Source: GCA-001856825 sp049965815 (GTDB lineage Archaea; Thermoplasmatota; Thermoplasmata; Thermoplasmatales; GCA-001856825). From it: a DNA stretch of 18,422 nucleotides. The position numbers were made by a program, and so were the translations under genes. Under the pieces are notes generated by a model, which ran no database searches, was not told the DNA's origin, and was given only the letters and a program-made list of their open reading frames with translations. Below are positions 1-7,064 of the stretch, piece by piece (the stretch's first letter is position 1; every line of letters starts with the position of its first letter). The DNA lies in NCBI GenBank assembly GCA_049965815.1, contig JBMFVV010000020.1, positions 1 through 18,422 on the forward strand. The letters are read 5' to 3'.

Positions 1-432
1 ACTGAACATGGAAATGAACTCTCAGATGAGATACATTCGATGTTCAGCGAACTGAAGGAATCGCTCAAATCGGACAACGTGGATGAACGTAAATCGATGA
101 AGGGTTCGTTTGATGCGAGGATGAAGGAGGTTGTTGGTAGGTATTATCCATACGGTGAACTGCACAAGCCTGTTGAGTACATCAGCAACGGTCTAGGAAG
201 CTGGTTTACCTGCCTTCTCTACAAGGGAATGGAACCCACAAACAACCTTGCAGAACAGGCCATAAGGGAGCATGTGGTTGTAAGGAAGATAATAGGCACA
301 TTCAGGTCGGGTAATGGATCACGGAACTACCAGTATATCGCGTCACTCCTGGCGACCTGGCGGTTAAAGGAGAAGAACATGTTTGTTGAGATGGACAAGA
401 TATTGAGAAAAGAGCTATGCGGATTCGGCTGA
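1..432 (+). CDS. IS66-type transposase, C-terminal part (5' end outside window)
   Basis: The frame is open from base 1 to the TGA at 430-432, so the gene enters from the left and only its last 143 residues are visible. The diagnostic part is the run TNNLAEQAIREHVVVRKIIG, followed by TFRSGNGSRN and a helical tail. This matches the C-terminal end of IS66-family DDE transposases, where a PxNNxAExAIR motif carries the last catalytic acidic residue (the Glu of NLAEQ). The ATG at base 40 is internal and not the real start. The family's cut-and-paste role is established knowledge; whether this copy is intact cannot be judged. The stop lies only 32 bases from the end of the converging membrane-protein gene, so the element's right end should fall between them, but I see no terminal inverted repeat there. 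Confidence 0.8.
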   Translation, partial: TEHGNELSDEIHSMFSELKESLKSDNVDERKSMKGSFDARMKEVVGRYYPYGELHKPVEYISNGLGSWFTCLLYKGMEPTNNLAEQAIREHVVVRKIIGTFRSGNGSRNYQYIASLLATWRLKEKNMFVEMDKILRKELCGFG

Positions 433-439
433 GCTATAC

Positions 440-464
440 AATTACAAAAAAATAATAAAAAAAA
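440..464 (-). terminator. T-rich terminator of the 12-helix membrane protein
   Basis: Read on the - strand, the bases just after the TAA stop at 465-467 form two long T tracts split by ATTA. This is the usual archaeal intrinsic terminator form and needs no hairpin. It also occupies most of the gap to the converging transposase. Confidence 0.55.
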
Positions 465-1832
465 TTATATGGGAATATAGTCAGCACTCTTTGTACTCAT
501 TAGGGACCAGACGACATATGCAAAGGAGATGAACAGCAGCCAGAGACCTATTGCTTCAGCTATCCATGAAAGTGTCAGCACATAGACGAGAAGCCCTTCA
601 AAGCCGAAGACCATTCCTGCAATTGCAAAGTAAGAAGGCCCTCTGAGTTTCTTTTCGTTATTTCTTGCAAAATAGAACAGAATTGCAAAGAAGGCTGCAG
701 CAATCACAAGCATGAAGAATACATACAGTAGATGCCCGTCTGTGTAGGCCATGTCATACATATATCCTGGACCGCCTGCTGGAGGGGTACCCGGACTACC
801 AAATCCGTAATAGGCTTCGTTGAATTCCATTACATATCCAACGCCTATCATTGCAGCCATGGCTGCAACCCAAGTCCCGACAGCTGTGATCTGGGCATAC
901 TTTGTTCCCTTTTGCGTGTCCAGTGTTTTAATCAGGCCAATTAATGCAATTATTGCACCAATACCCACTATACCGGTCTGAGAATCATCTAATGCAAGAC
1001 CGTTCATTCCCCCTGGTCCGGATGTAAATATTGCAGGTATCACATATGTGCCAAATGACGATATCCAGTATAAGTAGCTCATGGATATTATTCCAATGAC
1101 GGAAACGATCAACCCAATGCTGACGATCCATTTGTAACCTGATGAAAGCTTATGGTATCCAAAAATGACTGCCGTAAGCCCAACTATTCCGCCCATAATG
1201 GCAGGAAGCATTTGGTGCGAATGAGACGTTATAAGATTTCCGAGTACAGTCGAAATTCCACCTATTGAATTCACGTATGAATTGAAGAATGGGATAGCTG
1301 AATATGTGAACAGGTTGCCATACTCATATACCATTCCAAACACTGCAGCAATCGTTGCGGATATGGCAGCTATGATTACCAGAAGGTAGCCCGCAAAAAC
1401 ACTTTTGAAGTCCTTTCTGTATTTGAATGGGAATACCAGTAAGCCTATTATGAGCAACACAGCATCTAGAACCATGATAACGTCCCTGAGAGTTTGAATT
1501 CCTTCATCCGCTAACGCCGCCGATGTTGGGTAGAAGAGAACTAGTCCAAGGAATGACAGCAGTATTATTGGGTATGTTGTTAATTGAATGAAATTGTAGA
1601 CAGCTTTTGGTAATTTGAAAACTTTCGCAGAGATTATTATTATCAACAGAGCAAGAGGTATCATTACGCCGTGATAATAGTTCACAACATCTAGTGTGAA
1701 GTCTCCAAGCCTGAACCAAGTTACCCCTGGAAATACGGGGCTGATAAGAAGCATGAACACTATGTAAATCATCAGTGCTACTGCGTTCATTTTCAGGTCC
1801 GTGAAGAAATGCCGTTTAGTCGTTTTTTCCAA
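465..1832 (-). CDS. 12-helix membrane protein, possible divergent haem-copper-oxidase-like protein
   Basis: A 455-residue integral membrane protein with about 12 hydrophobic helices (roughly 17-36, 54-72, 81-101, 115-136, 145-168, 205-226, 234-256, 284-302, 314-336, 366-388, 400-422, 424-444). Few histidines occur within or at the helices, and they sit at the start of helix 2 (His54, NYYHG), helix 6 (His204 and His206, TSHSHQM) and helix 10 (His367, TDGHLLY). Haem-copper oxidase subunit I has 12 helices in three four-helix repeats, with metal ligands in helices 2, 6 and 10, so the placement is suggestive. The helix-7 His pair of true oxidases is absent, so oxidase activity is not claimed; haem or metal binding is inference. 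A glycine/proline-rich loop lies at 343-358. The start is TTG at 1830-1832, chosen because GGTGATC (1838-1844) sits at normal distance upstream. It could instead be an unrelated membrane protein. Confidence 0.8.
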   Translation of the reverse strand: MEKTTKRHFFTDLKMNAVALMIYIVFMLLISPVFPGVTWFRLGDFTLDVVNYYHGVMIPLALLIIIISAKVFKLPKAVYNFIQLTTYPIILLSFLGLVLFYPTSAALADEGIQTLRDVIMVLDAVLLIIGLLVFPFKYRKDFKSVFAGYLLVIIAAISATIAAVFGMVYEYGNLFTYSAIPFFNSYVNSIGGISTVLGNLITSHSHQMLPAIMGGIVGLTAVIFGYHKLSSGYKWIVSIGLIVSVIGIISMSYLYWISSFGTYVIPAIFTSGPGGMNGLALDDSQTGIVGIGAIIALIGLIKTLDTQKGTKYAQITAVGTWVAAMAAMIGVGYVMEFNEAYYGFGSPGTPPAGGPGYMYDMAYTDGHLLYVFFMLVIAAAFFAILFYFARNNEKKLRGPSYFAIAGMVFGFEGLLVYVLTLSWIAEAIGLWLLFISFAYVVWSLMSTKSADYIPI

Positions 1833-1837
1833 TGTAG

Positions 1838-1876
1838 ATCACCTGTATCTGAATGCGGAAGAGATTAAAAATAGCT
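1838..1876 (-). promoter_or_regulatory. Promoter and ribosome site for the membrane protein
   Basis: On the - strand an AT-rich box (CTATTTTTAATC, 1865-1876) lies about 25 bases before a Shine-Dalgarno-like GGTGATC (1838-1844), itself 5 bases from the TTG start. The ribosome site is what fixes this unusual start codon. Confidence 0.5.
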
Positions 1877-2640
1877 AAAGTATATTAGCGTTACCAGGGT
1901 GCAAATTGTGACTATCTATATTATAATTTTATGTATTTTATCTAGCTACATAATTAATGAGGCAACATTATATGAGGATAGTACCCCAAAAATTATTAGC
2001 CCAGTCTAAAGTTCCCCTTATTGTCCTTAAAGCTCAATTATAGCAGGAATTTTGATGTAACTTCTTTTAGTGTCTATCGATTAAATTCATACAAAAGCAG
2101 AAATCATAGAGTTAATTTCGTTCAGTTTAGTTAATTTTTGCTAATGGAGCTAATTTCTCTTCCTTTTAAATTCTTTTTCTGAAACTGTGCTGATGATGCA
2201 TAACGTTGTTTCATCTGTGATGCATGGAGCTACCGCAATCAACTATCTTGAAGCTGCAAACTTTGAATAAAGGAGAAAATAGTAAAGACCACTTTGGTAG
2301 ATAGATTTGAAAATGAGACCTATGAGGTTAAAGGCGGAATGACGGTGAAAGCTGCTGTAACGTGAGTAAATTCTAGATTGCAGCAGTACGTCTCTAATAA
2401 GAATGCCAACAAAAAATTAAACAACGAGGACTAAAGACAATACGATTGACTCTGCCATAGGGAGGGATTGTGATCTTACTGTTGACGATGGAGAAGGGGG
2501 AGGTTTGCATACTACTACACCGCGGCGGGCCGCGGAAGATCACAAAAGGAGAGAAAAGAAAATAGGATTTCTGACTTTATAGGTCAAAATAGAAAATAGG
2601 CATATATTGTTCTTGAGTTGAATAATTCAATGGTATAACA
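1877..2640. other. Long intergenic stretch with decayed coding remnants
   Basis: No convincing gene is present. Two short + strand pieces look like former coding sequence. One is 2193-2270, 25 codons starting MMHNVVSSVMHG and ending YLEAANFE. The other runs from about 2269 to 2434 in one frame, containing VDRFENETYEVKGGMTVKAA, a TGA, then SRLQQYVSNKNANKKLNNED and a stop. They are in different frames and I cannot assign them to a family; a decayed mobile-element gene is possible. The stretch also holds a nested palindrome (2468-2545), listed separately. Confidence 0.35.
2468..2545. repeat. Nested inverted repeat with an all-G/C palindrome
   Basis: TTGTGATCTT (2468-2477) is perfectly complementary to AAGATCACAA (2536-2545). 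Directly against the inside of the right arm sits CCGCGGCGGGCCGCGG (2520-2535), which has 7-base arms around a GG centre and is entirely G+C in an AT-rich gap. The remaining inner segment (2478-2519) contains a purine-rich run with GGAGAAGGGGGAGG. It could form a two-helix RNA or a DNA cruciform. I cannot match it to a known RNA or attachment site. Confidence 0.7.
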
Positions 2641-2646
2641 GGGGTG

Positions 2647-2656
2647 ATTTTATTAA
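2647..2656 (+). promoter_or_regulatory. Leaderless promoter of the SCP2-alcohol dehydrogenase operon
   Basis: An AT-rich box (TTTTATTA, 2648-2655) is centred about 26 bases before the ATG at 2677, placing transcription start at or next to the start codon. The GGGGTGAT at 2641-2648 is too far (about 28 bases) to be a ribosome site for this start. An in-frame TAA at 2671-2673 rules out a longer protein. Confidence 0.5.
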
Positions 2657-2676
2657 CGAGTTACTCATTATAAATC

Positions 2677-3105
2677 ATGACAGATTCTCTTTTGTTCCCA
2701 TCAGAAGAATGGGTTAATGAGTACTGTAAACGACTTAGTGAGTCGCCAGATTATAACAAAACTGGAAAGGGATGGAAAGATCCAATAAAATTCAAGATGA
2801 CGGAAATAGGAGAACTCAAAGATAAGGTTCCATATGATTCGTTTATTCTCAACCTTCACGATGGAAAATGCGAGGCCTGTGAAATGGTTTCTGACCCCAC
2901 AAAAGGGGCATCTTTCGAATTAACTGCAACTTACGCCAACTGGAAGAAGGTTATCGATGGTAAGATAAATCCCACCCAGGCGATGTTAACCGGACAGTTG
3001 AAGGTAAAGGGAAACATTGCCCTGTTACTGAGGTATGCCTCGGCAGCAATCGCTATGGTGAAAACTGCCCAATCCATCCCGACAAAATACGCAGGCGAGC
3101 AATGA
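2677..3105 (+). CDS. SCP2 sterol-transfer-domain protein
   Basis: A 142-residue soluble protein, about the size of a single SCP2 domain. The second half is diagnostic: an acidic/cysteine-containing strand (NLHDGKCEACEM, 59-70), then FELTATYANWKKVIDGKINP (80-99) and QAMLTGQLKVKGNIALLLRY (101-120), matching the usual SCP2 pattern in which a Trp-containing helix is followed by a G-x-hydrophobic-K-x-x-G-(N/D) turn. SCP2 domains form a hydrophobic tunnel for acyl chains, acyl-CoA or sterols, often as carriers next to lipid enzymes. The ligand here is unknown; archaea lack classical sterols. The stop overlaps the start of the downstream dehydrogenase by 4 bases (ATGA at 3102-3105), so the two are co-translated and probably share a substrate pool. 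Confidence 0.88.
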   Translation: MTDSLLFPSEEWVNEYCKRLSESPDYNKTGKGWKDPIKFKMTEIGELKDKVPYDSFILNLHDGKCEACEMVSDPTKGASFELTATYANWKKVIDGKINPTQAMLTGQLKVKGNIALLLRYASAAIAMVKTAQSIPTKYAGEQ

Positions 3106-4217
3106 GCTTATTCAAATTTCCAAGGACGATTTACTTCCAGAGAGATATAATAGACAGCCTAGAAGAAATTCTCTCAAGGGAAGGAGTAAGACGGGTCTTG
3201 GTCATTACAGACAAAGTATTACTTAACCTTATAGGCGGCAGAATTGAAAGAGCACTGGGAACACTGGAACGTGATTACTTCACAGACGTTTCTCCGGAAC
3301 CCTCAGTAGATCAGATAAAGAAATCTATGTCGGGCATCAAAGGTAAACAGTATGACGCAGTGATCGCAATCGGAGGAGGCAGTGTGATTGACTTCTCAAA
3401 GGCAGTTGCAGTATTGATTTCAAATCCAGAAGCGGATCTTACCACAATTAGCCCATTCGAGAGCATAAATCTTAAAACAAAAATTGTTGCAATTCCCACA
3501 ACTTCAGGTACCGGAAGCGATGTATCGTTTGGTGTCGTTCTCTCTGATAAGGAAGGGAAACGTGCTATGGGCAATTACGATCTTGTTCCTGAAATTGACA
3601 TTCTTGATTCTTCGCTTACGCCTGTAGACAAGAGGATTATAGTGCCTACAGGAATTGACGCATTTGTTCATTCATTTGAGGCCATTGCATCCAACACTTC
3701 CACTGTGTTCACAGACGCACTGGCAGAGAGGGCGATAGAAAATATATTCAACAACCTGAAGGGCGCAATTAACAACGATGAGAACGCTAAAGACATCATG
3801 CATATATCAGCTACCATGGCCGGCATTGCTTTCTCCAACAGCGGAACGGCTGCAGCCCATGCATTAGGCCACAGCTTCGGAGCAACCTTTCACGTTACTC
3901 ATGGAACGTCAGTGGGCTTATTCCTTGTTCCGACTATCATATACAACTCCCAAGATCCTCAAACAAGAGAGAAATACCTAAGGGTGTGCAGGATACTCAA
4001 CGTTCGTGACATCAGTTCTCTTACCGAGAAGATAAGGTATTTCTTCAGCAGCGTTGGTCAGCCTACAAGTGTAAGAGATCTGGGAATTGATAAACAGATC
4101 TATGAATCAAAGATTGACAATCTAATATCATTATCTCAAAGGGACAGCGAACTTGCGTTCAATCCTGTACTCATGGGTGAAGAAGATCTCAGGAAGCTGT
4201 TTGTGGAAAATTACTGA
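3102..4217 (+). CDS. Iron-containing alcohol dehydrogenase
   Basis: A 371-residue member of the Fe-ADH (group III) family at normal length. The N-terminal half is the NAD(P)-binding domain with GGGSVIDFSKAVA (91-103) and IPTTSGTGSD (131-140). The C-terminal helical half carries the metal ligands at family spacing: Asp186 and His190 (GIDAFVHSFEA), His253 (AAHALGHSF) and His267 (VTHGTSVG). All four are present, so it is probably an active NAD(P)H-dependent alcohol or aldehyde oxidoreductase in the cytoplasm. The exact substrate cannot be read from sequence. Translation is coupled to the SCP2 gene through a 4-base overlap, hinting at a lipid-derived alcohol or aldehyde. Glycerol-1-phosphate dehydrogenase belongs to the same superfamily, but the motifs here are those of ordinary Fe-ADH. 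The stop is 3 bases from the stop of the converging lipid-kinase gene. Confidence 0.92.
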   Translation: MSLFKFPRTIYFQRDIIDSLEEILSREGVRRVLVITDKVLLNLIGGRIERALGTLERDYFTDVSPEPSVDQIKKSMSGIKGKQYDAVIAIGGGSVIDFSKAVAVLISNPEADLTTISPFESINLKTKIVAIPTTSGTGSDVSFGVVLSDKEGKRAMGNYDLVPEIDILDSSLTPVDKRIIVPTGIDAFVHSFEAIASNTSTVFTDALAERAIENIFNNLKGAINNDENAKDIMHISATMAGIAFSNSGTAAAHALGHSFGATFHVTHGTSVGLFLVPTIIYNSQDPQTREKYLRVCRILNVRDISSLTEKIRYFFSSVGQPTSVRDLGIDKQIYESKIDNLISLSQRDSELAFNPVLMGEEDLRKLFVENY

Positions 4218-4220
4218 AGA

Positions 4221-5096
4221 CTAAGGTACAATGAAGTTACATCCTGATTGTACTATACTGATATCTATTGGAGTTCTACCGACCACTTCACCGTCCATCT
4301 CAACAAGATTTCCCCTTTCACCAAAACGAATTGCTTTGACCTTATCACCATAAGAGTAGCCCCTCTCTATGTAAGAACCGTTCACCAGATTTCTAAGCCT
4401 CAGGATTGTCGTAATTCTACTTACCGGTTTCAGTATATGAACGTCCAGTAGGCCATCACTGATCTGGGAATTTGGCGATGCCAGCATGCCGCCTCCAAAA
4501 TATCTACCATTGGCAACAATCACTTCTATAGTTTCAACATCTTTAAGTGAATCGTTTTCAGCGCCAGGTTTGAACCTCTTCAATTTCCAGATAGTTGAAA
4601 ATATTCCACTGGTAAATGTGCTGTTGCCATGTTTGGTGTGAGAATTGACATAGCTCATAACTTCCGCCCCAAAGCCTATTTCAAGAACATTTATGAAGAA
4701 TCTTTTCTCACCTGAATCTTCGAACGTCACCCTGCTTATATCAACCTTCACTGACTTGTTCCCCTTAAGTGCCTTTAATGAATCATCGGGACTTCTTATA
4801 CCGATTGTTTTCCCGAAGTCAGAACCCGTACCGAGGGGGATGAGCCCTATCCTCACGGTGGATTCTGCAGCACCATTTATGACCTCATTCAGTGTCCCGT
4901 CACCGCCGCACGACACAACGGTTTCTACCCCATTCTTGACTGCGTCCTTGACAAGCTCAATAGCTTGCAGAGGCCTCTCGGTAAATTTTATTTCGTAATC
5001 AGAGAAATTCTTTTCAATTAAATCAGCTATTGATGGCCAGTCTCTCTTGGCTTTCCCGTTCCCTGCTGCAGGGTTTACCAGGAATAGAGTTTTCAC
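4221..5096 (-). CDS. Diacylglycerol kinase-like lipid kinase (DAGK/YegS family)
   Basis: A 291-residue protein with the catalytic-domain signatures of the DAGK/sphingosine kinase/YegS family. These are an N-terminal phosphate loop NPAAGNGKA (8-16), the nucleotide-binding SCGGDGTLNEVING (62-75), and GLIPLGTGSDFGKTIG (84-99), where most relatives have GTGND. The C-terminal beta-sandwich carries ISDGLLDVHIL (212-222) and MDGE (267-270). Family members transfer phosphate from ATP to a lipid hydroxyl at the inner membrane face. In an archaeon the acceptor may be an isoprenoid glycerol ether such as archaeol or a precursor; this is inference. The start is GTG (5094-5096), with an out-of-frame ATG overlapping it by two bases. 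It lies 41 bases downstream of the AGPS-like gene on the same strand, so co-transcription is plausible, although an AT-rich box in that gap suggests its own promoter too. Confidence 0.88.
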   Translation of the reverse strand: MKTLFLVNPAAGNGKAKRDWPSIADLIEKNFSDYEIKFTERPLQAIELVKDAVKNGVETVVSCGGDGTLNEVINGAAESTVRIGLIPLGTGSDFGKTIGIRSPDDSLKALKGNKSVKVDISRVTFEDSGEKRFFINVLEIGFGAEVMSYVNSHTKHGNSTFTSGIFSTIWKLKRFKPGAENDSLKDVETIEVIVANGRYFGGGMLASPNSQISDGLLDVHILKPVSRITTILRLRNLVNGSYIERGYSYGDKVKAIRFGERGNLVEMDGEVVGRTPIDISIVQSGCNFIVP

Positions 5097-5114
5097 ATCC
5101 TTGAAACATATCCG

Positions 5115-5123
5115 TAATTAAAT
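5115..5123 (-). promoter_or_regulatory. Possible internal leaderless promoter for the lipid kinase
   Basis: On the - strand ATTTAATTA lies about 23 bases before the GTG start, inside the 41-base gap after the AGPS-like gene. The spacing fits a leaderless promoter, so the kinase may be expressed both with and without its upstream neighbour. Confidence 0.4.
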
Positions 5124-5137
5124 GTTATGCCTAGGAT

Positions 5138-6709
5138 TCATTTCTCTTGCCTCAGTACCCCGGGAACCAGTGAGTCTTTTGGATCAAAATAGTTCTTCAT
5201 ATTTTCAATCACTCCATAAAGATTCCCCTTGTATTCTCTAAGATATTTAGATTGTAAGCTTCCTATACCATGATGGTGTGATATCGAACCTCCTTGAGCA
5301 AGTATGTTTTCCATTATACCGTCTCTGATCTTGTTGAGAGCAGATTCCCTGTGGTCATTCGAATAAAAGATGAATGTAAAATAGAGTGCTGAACCTGTCA
5401 CATACTGATGCGAGGAATGACATAGAAGCAAGCCTTTTATGTTCAGTGCCTCCGTCACTTCAAAAAATACCTTCCTAGTTGACTGGTTGAGAGTACTAAG
5501 CTTATCCCACGTCGCAGATGTCTCTATCGTCTCTGCTACTATCCCTCTTTTAAGGAGCTCATTGTACATCATCGGCCTAGAGTACCTCTCCCTCTCCCAG
5601 AATTTTGCTGGCAGTGAGCCAAGACTCAATCCAGACTCGAATTCAATTTCCTCATCTCTATCACTTATGGCGATGAGCATTGCTCCCTTCTTACCATTCA
5701 TCCTGAAATTTACATATCTCTTGAAGAGGTTATTGAGGAATTTGTCTTCCACTCCCATCAGTGAAAGTTCTGTTTCATCCTCGTCAGATAATCTTGATAT
5801 TGTAGGCATCTGGCCGCTAGTAAACTTCTTCCTCAATGATTCCAGACCTTCACTGAATGAATTGAACATATATGCTCTATAGAACATCTTTTCAGGTTTC
5901 TTGTGCACCTTCAGCCACGCCCTCGTAATTATACCAAATGCACCTTCACTTCCAGTTGCTATATCTGATAGCCTAAAGAATGCAGATTCGCCTGGAACAA
6001 TCACATCCTGGTATGTTCCTGTTGGAGATTGCATCCTCAACCCAATTATCATATCCCTGATCTTTCCATATCTGTTGGATTCCTGGCCAGCGGCATTTGT
6101 AGCAATCCAACCGCCTATTGTAGAATAATAAAATGACTCGGGGAAATTACCAAGCGTCATCCCTTGCTTGTTGATCTCCTCTTCCAGCTTCGGTCCCTTC
6201 ACACCTGCTCCAACTTCAAGAACGTTGTTCCCACTATACAAAATTATAGAGTCTAACCGTTCCGTATCAATACTGACAGAAAACTTCCTTGTTCCTGACG
6301 GTGAAACTCCACCGGTGACTGTCGTCCCTCCTCCGAAAGGTACCAACTCTATTTCATCCCCGGCCATCGTTACCAGATTTTTTATTTCGTCTTCACTGGG
6401 GTAAACAACGGCATCCACGATCTTTATCTTCTCATTGTCCATCAGCTTGATATAATCCAGTCCGCCTCTGCCTATAGAGTGTTTTAGTCTGTCTGTGGAA
6501 TCAAAGGAGATGTGATCCCCAGATATACTTCGCATCAGCAACTTCTTAAGTTCTTCTGATTCTTCCAAATCACGGGCCTCAACGAGACCTGACCAGATGA
6601 TTTTATCGTCTTTTAATCCAACCTTTTCTCTTATGAAATCCAGTAGGGTTCCATTCATTTCATAATCTGCATTTCTATCTCCCCACAAGGCGTAAAACTG
6701 GTTGGCCAT
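5138..6709 (-). CDS. Alkylglycerone-phosphate synthase-like FAD enzyme
   Basis: A 523-residue flavoprotein of the FAD-linked oxidase fold with features specific to alkyldihydroxyacetonephosphate synthase (AGPS). An N-terminal WG motif followed by LLDFIREKVGL (22-32) precedes the FAD phosphate-binding loop PFGGGTTVTGGV (124-135), SIGGWIATNAAGQ-type segment (196-209) and IATGSEGAFGIIT (250-262). The cap carries SRLSDE (305-310, with an Arg where AGPS has a conserved one), ETIETSATWDKL (393-404, compare AGPS ETSAPWDR), ALYFTF (441-446, with the conserved Tyr) and GGSISHHHGIG (473-483), the histidine motif of AGPS. AGPS swaps the acyl group of acyl-DHAP for a fatty alcohol, making an ether bond. 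The true substrate in an archaeon is unknown. D-lactate or glycolate dehydrogenases share the fold but not the HHHGIG/ETSA-W motifs. The ATG start is leaderless. Confidence 0.85.
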   Translation of the reverse strand: MANQFYALWGDRNADYEMNGTLLDFIREKVGLKDDKIIWSGLVEARDLEESEELKKLLMRSISGDHISFDSTDRLKHSIGRGGLDYIKLMDNEKIKIVDAVVYPSEDEIKNLVTMAGDEIELVPFGGGTTVTGGVSPSGTRKFSVSIDTERLDSIILYSGNNVLEVGAGVKGPKLEEEINKQGMTLGNFPESFYYSTIGGWIATNAAGQESNRYGKIRDMIIGLRMQSPTGTYQDVIVPGESAFFRLSDIATGSEGAFGIITRAWLKVHKKPEKMFYRAYMFNSFSEGLESLRKKFTSGQMPTISRLSDEDETELSLMGVEDKFLNNLFKRYVNFRMNGKKGAMLIAISDRDEEIEFESGLSLGSLPAKFWERERYSRPMMYNELLKRGIVAETIETSATWDKLSTLNQSTRKVFFEVTEALNIKGLLLCHSSHQYVTGSALYFTFIFYSNDHRESALNKIRDGIMENILAQGGSISHHHGIGSLQSKYLREYKGNLYGVIENMKNYFDPKDSLVPGVLRQEK

Positions 6710-6720
6710 GTATAGACAGT

Positions 6721-6748
6721 TGTTCAGCGTATATTTCAGTTTTGAACA
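6721..6748 (-). promoter_or_regulatory. Promoter of the AGPS-like gene flanked by an inverted repeat
   Basis: TGTTCA (6721-6726) and TGAACA (6743-6748) form a perfect inverted repeat bracketing the box AAATATA (6730-6736 on the - strand), which lies about 21-27 bases before the ATG at 6709. The position suits a leaderless promoter overlapped by an operator. Six-base arms are short, so this is suggestive only. Confidence 0.4.
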
Positions 6749-7026
6749 GTATACTGGAATTTAACTGCACCCTTGACATACCTCTGCAGTCATGGAAAGC
6801 GGAATTAATCAGATTCACTAAAATTGGTATTAGATTCAAGACCATCAGGACCTAGCCAGTCAGCCTCTTATCGGTATTCAATTTATGAATATAGCGTCAT
6901 TAAATTTCCCAAGGGGGGCACTCAATAACCGCATGAAGCGAGCTAAAACAAATGGTCTAAGAATTACTTCAAATATTCATCAAACCTATAAGTAAACTCC
7001 CTCCGATGGTCTGTATTTCAGTAAAG
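6749..7026. other. Intergenic stretch without recognisable gene
   Basis: Both strands are broken by stops throughout and no family motif is visible. It separates the AGPS-like gene's promoter from the promoter of a tiny + strand ORF. TATTTCAGT at 7014-7022 repeats part of a motif found in the AGPS-like promoter. Confidence 0.4.
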
Positions 7027-7064
7027 TATTTATATTTGTCTGACAGTTATCATACAAATGTCAG
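7027..7064 (+). promoter_or_regulatory. TATA box and operator-like inverted repeat before a tiny ORF
   Basis: TATTTATATTT (7027-7037) is followed by CTGACA (7040-7045) and TGTCAG (7059-7064), a perfect 6-base inverted repeat with a 13-base spacer that ends directly at the ATG at 7065. The layout looks like a promoter with an operator over the start site. Confidence 0.4.

Noticed and set aside
2468..2545. The 78-base palindrome as a tRNA gene
   Set aside because: The length fits, but the 10-base outer stem, absent T-loop sequence and lack of an anticodon arm do not.
3102..4217. The dehydrogenase as glycerol-1-phosphate dehydrogenase
   Set aside because: Same superfamily, but the glycine loop, PTTSGTGSD and metal-ligand motifs are those of ordinary iron-type alcohol dehydrogenases.
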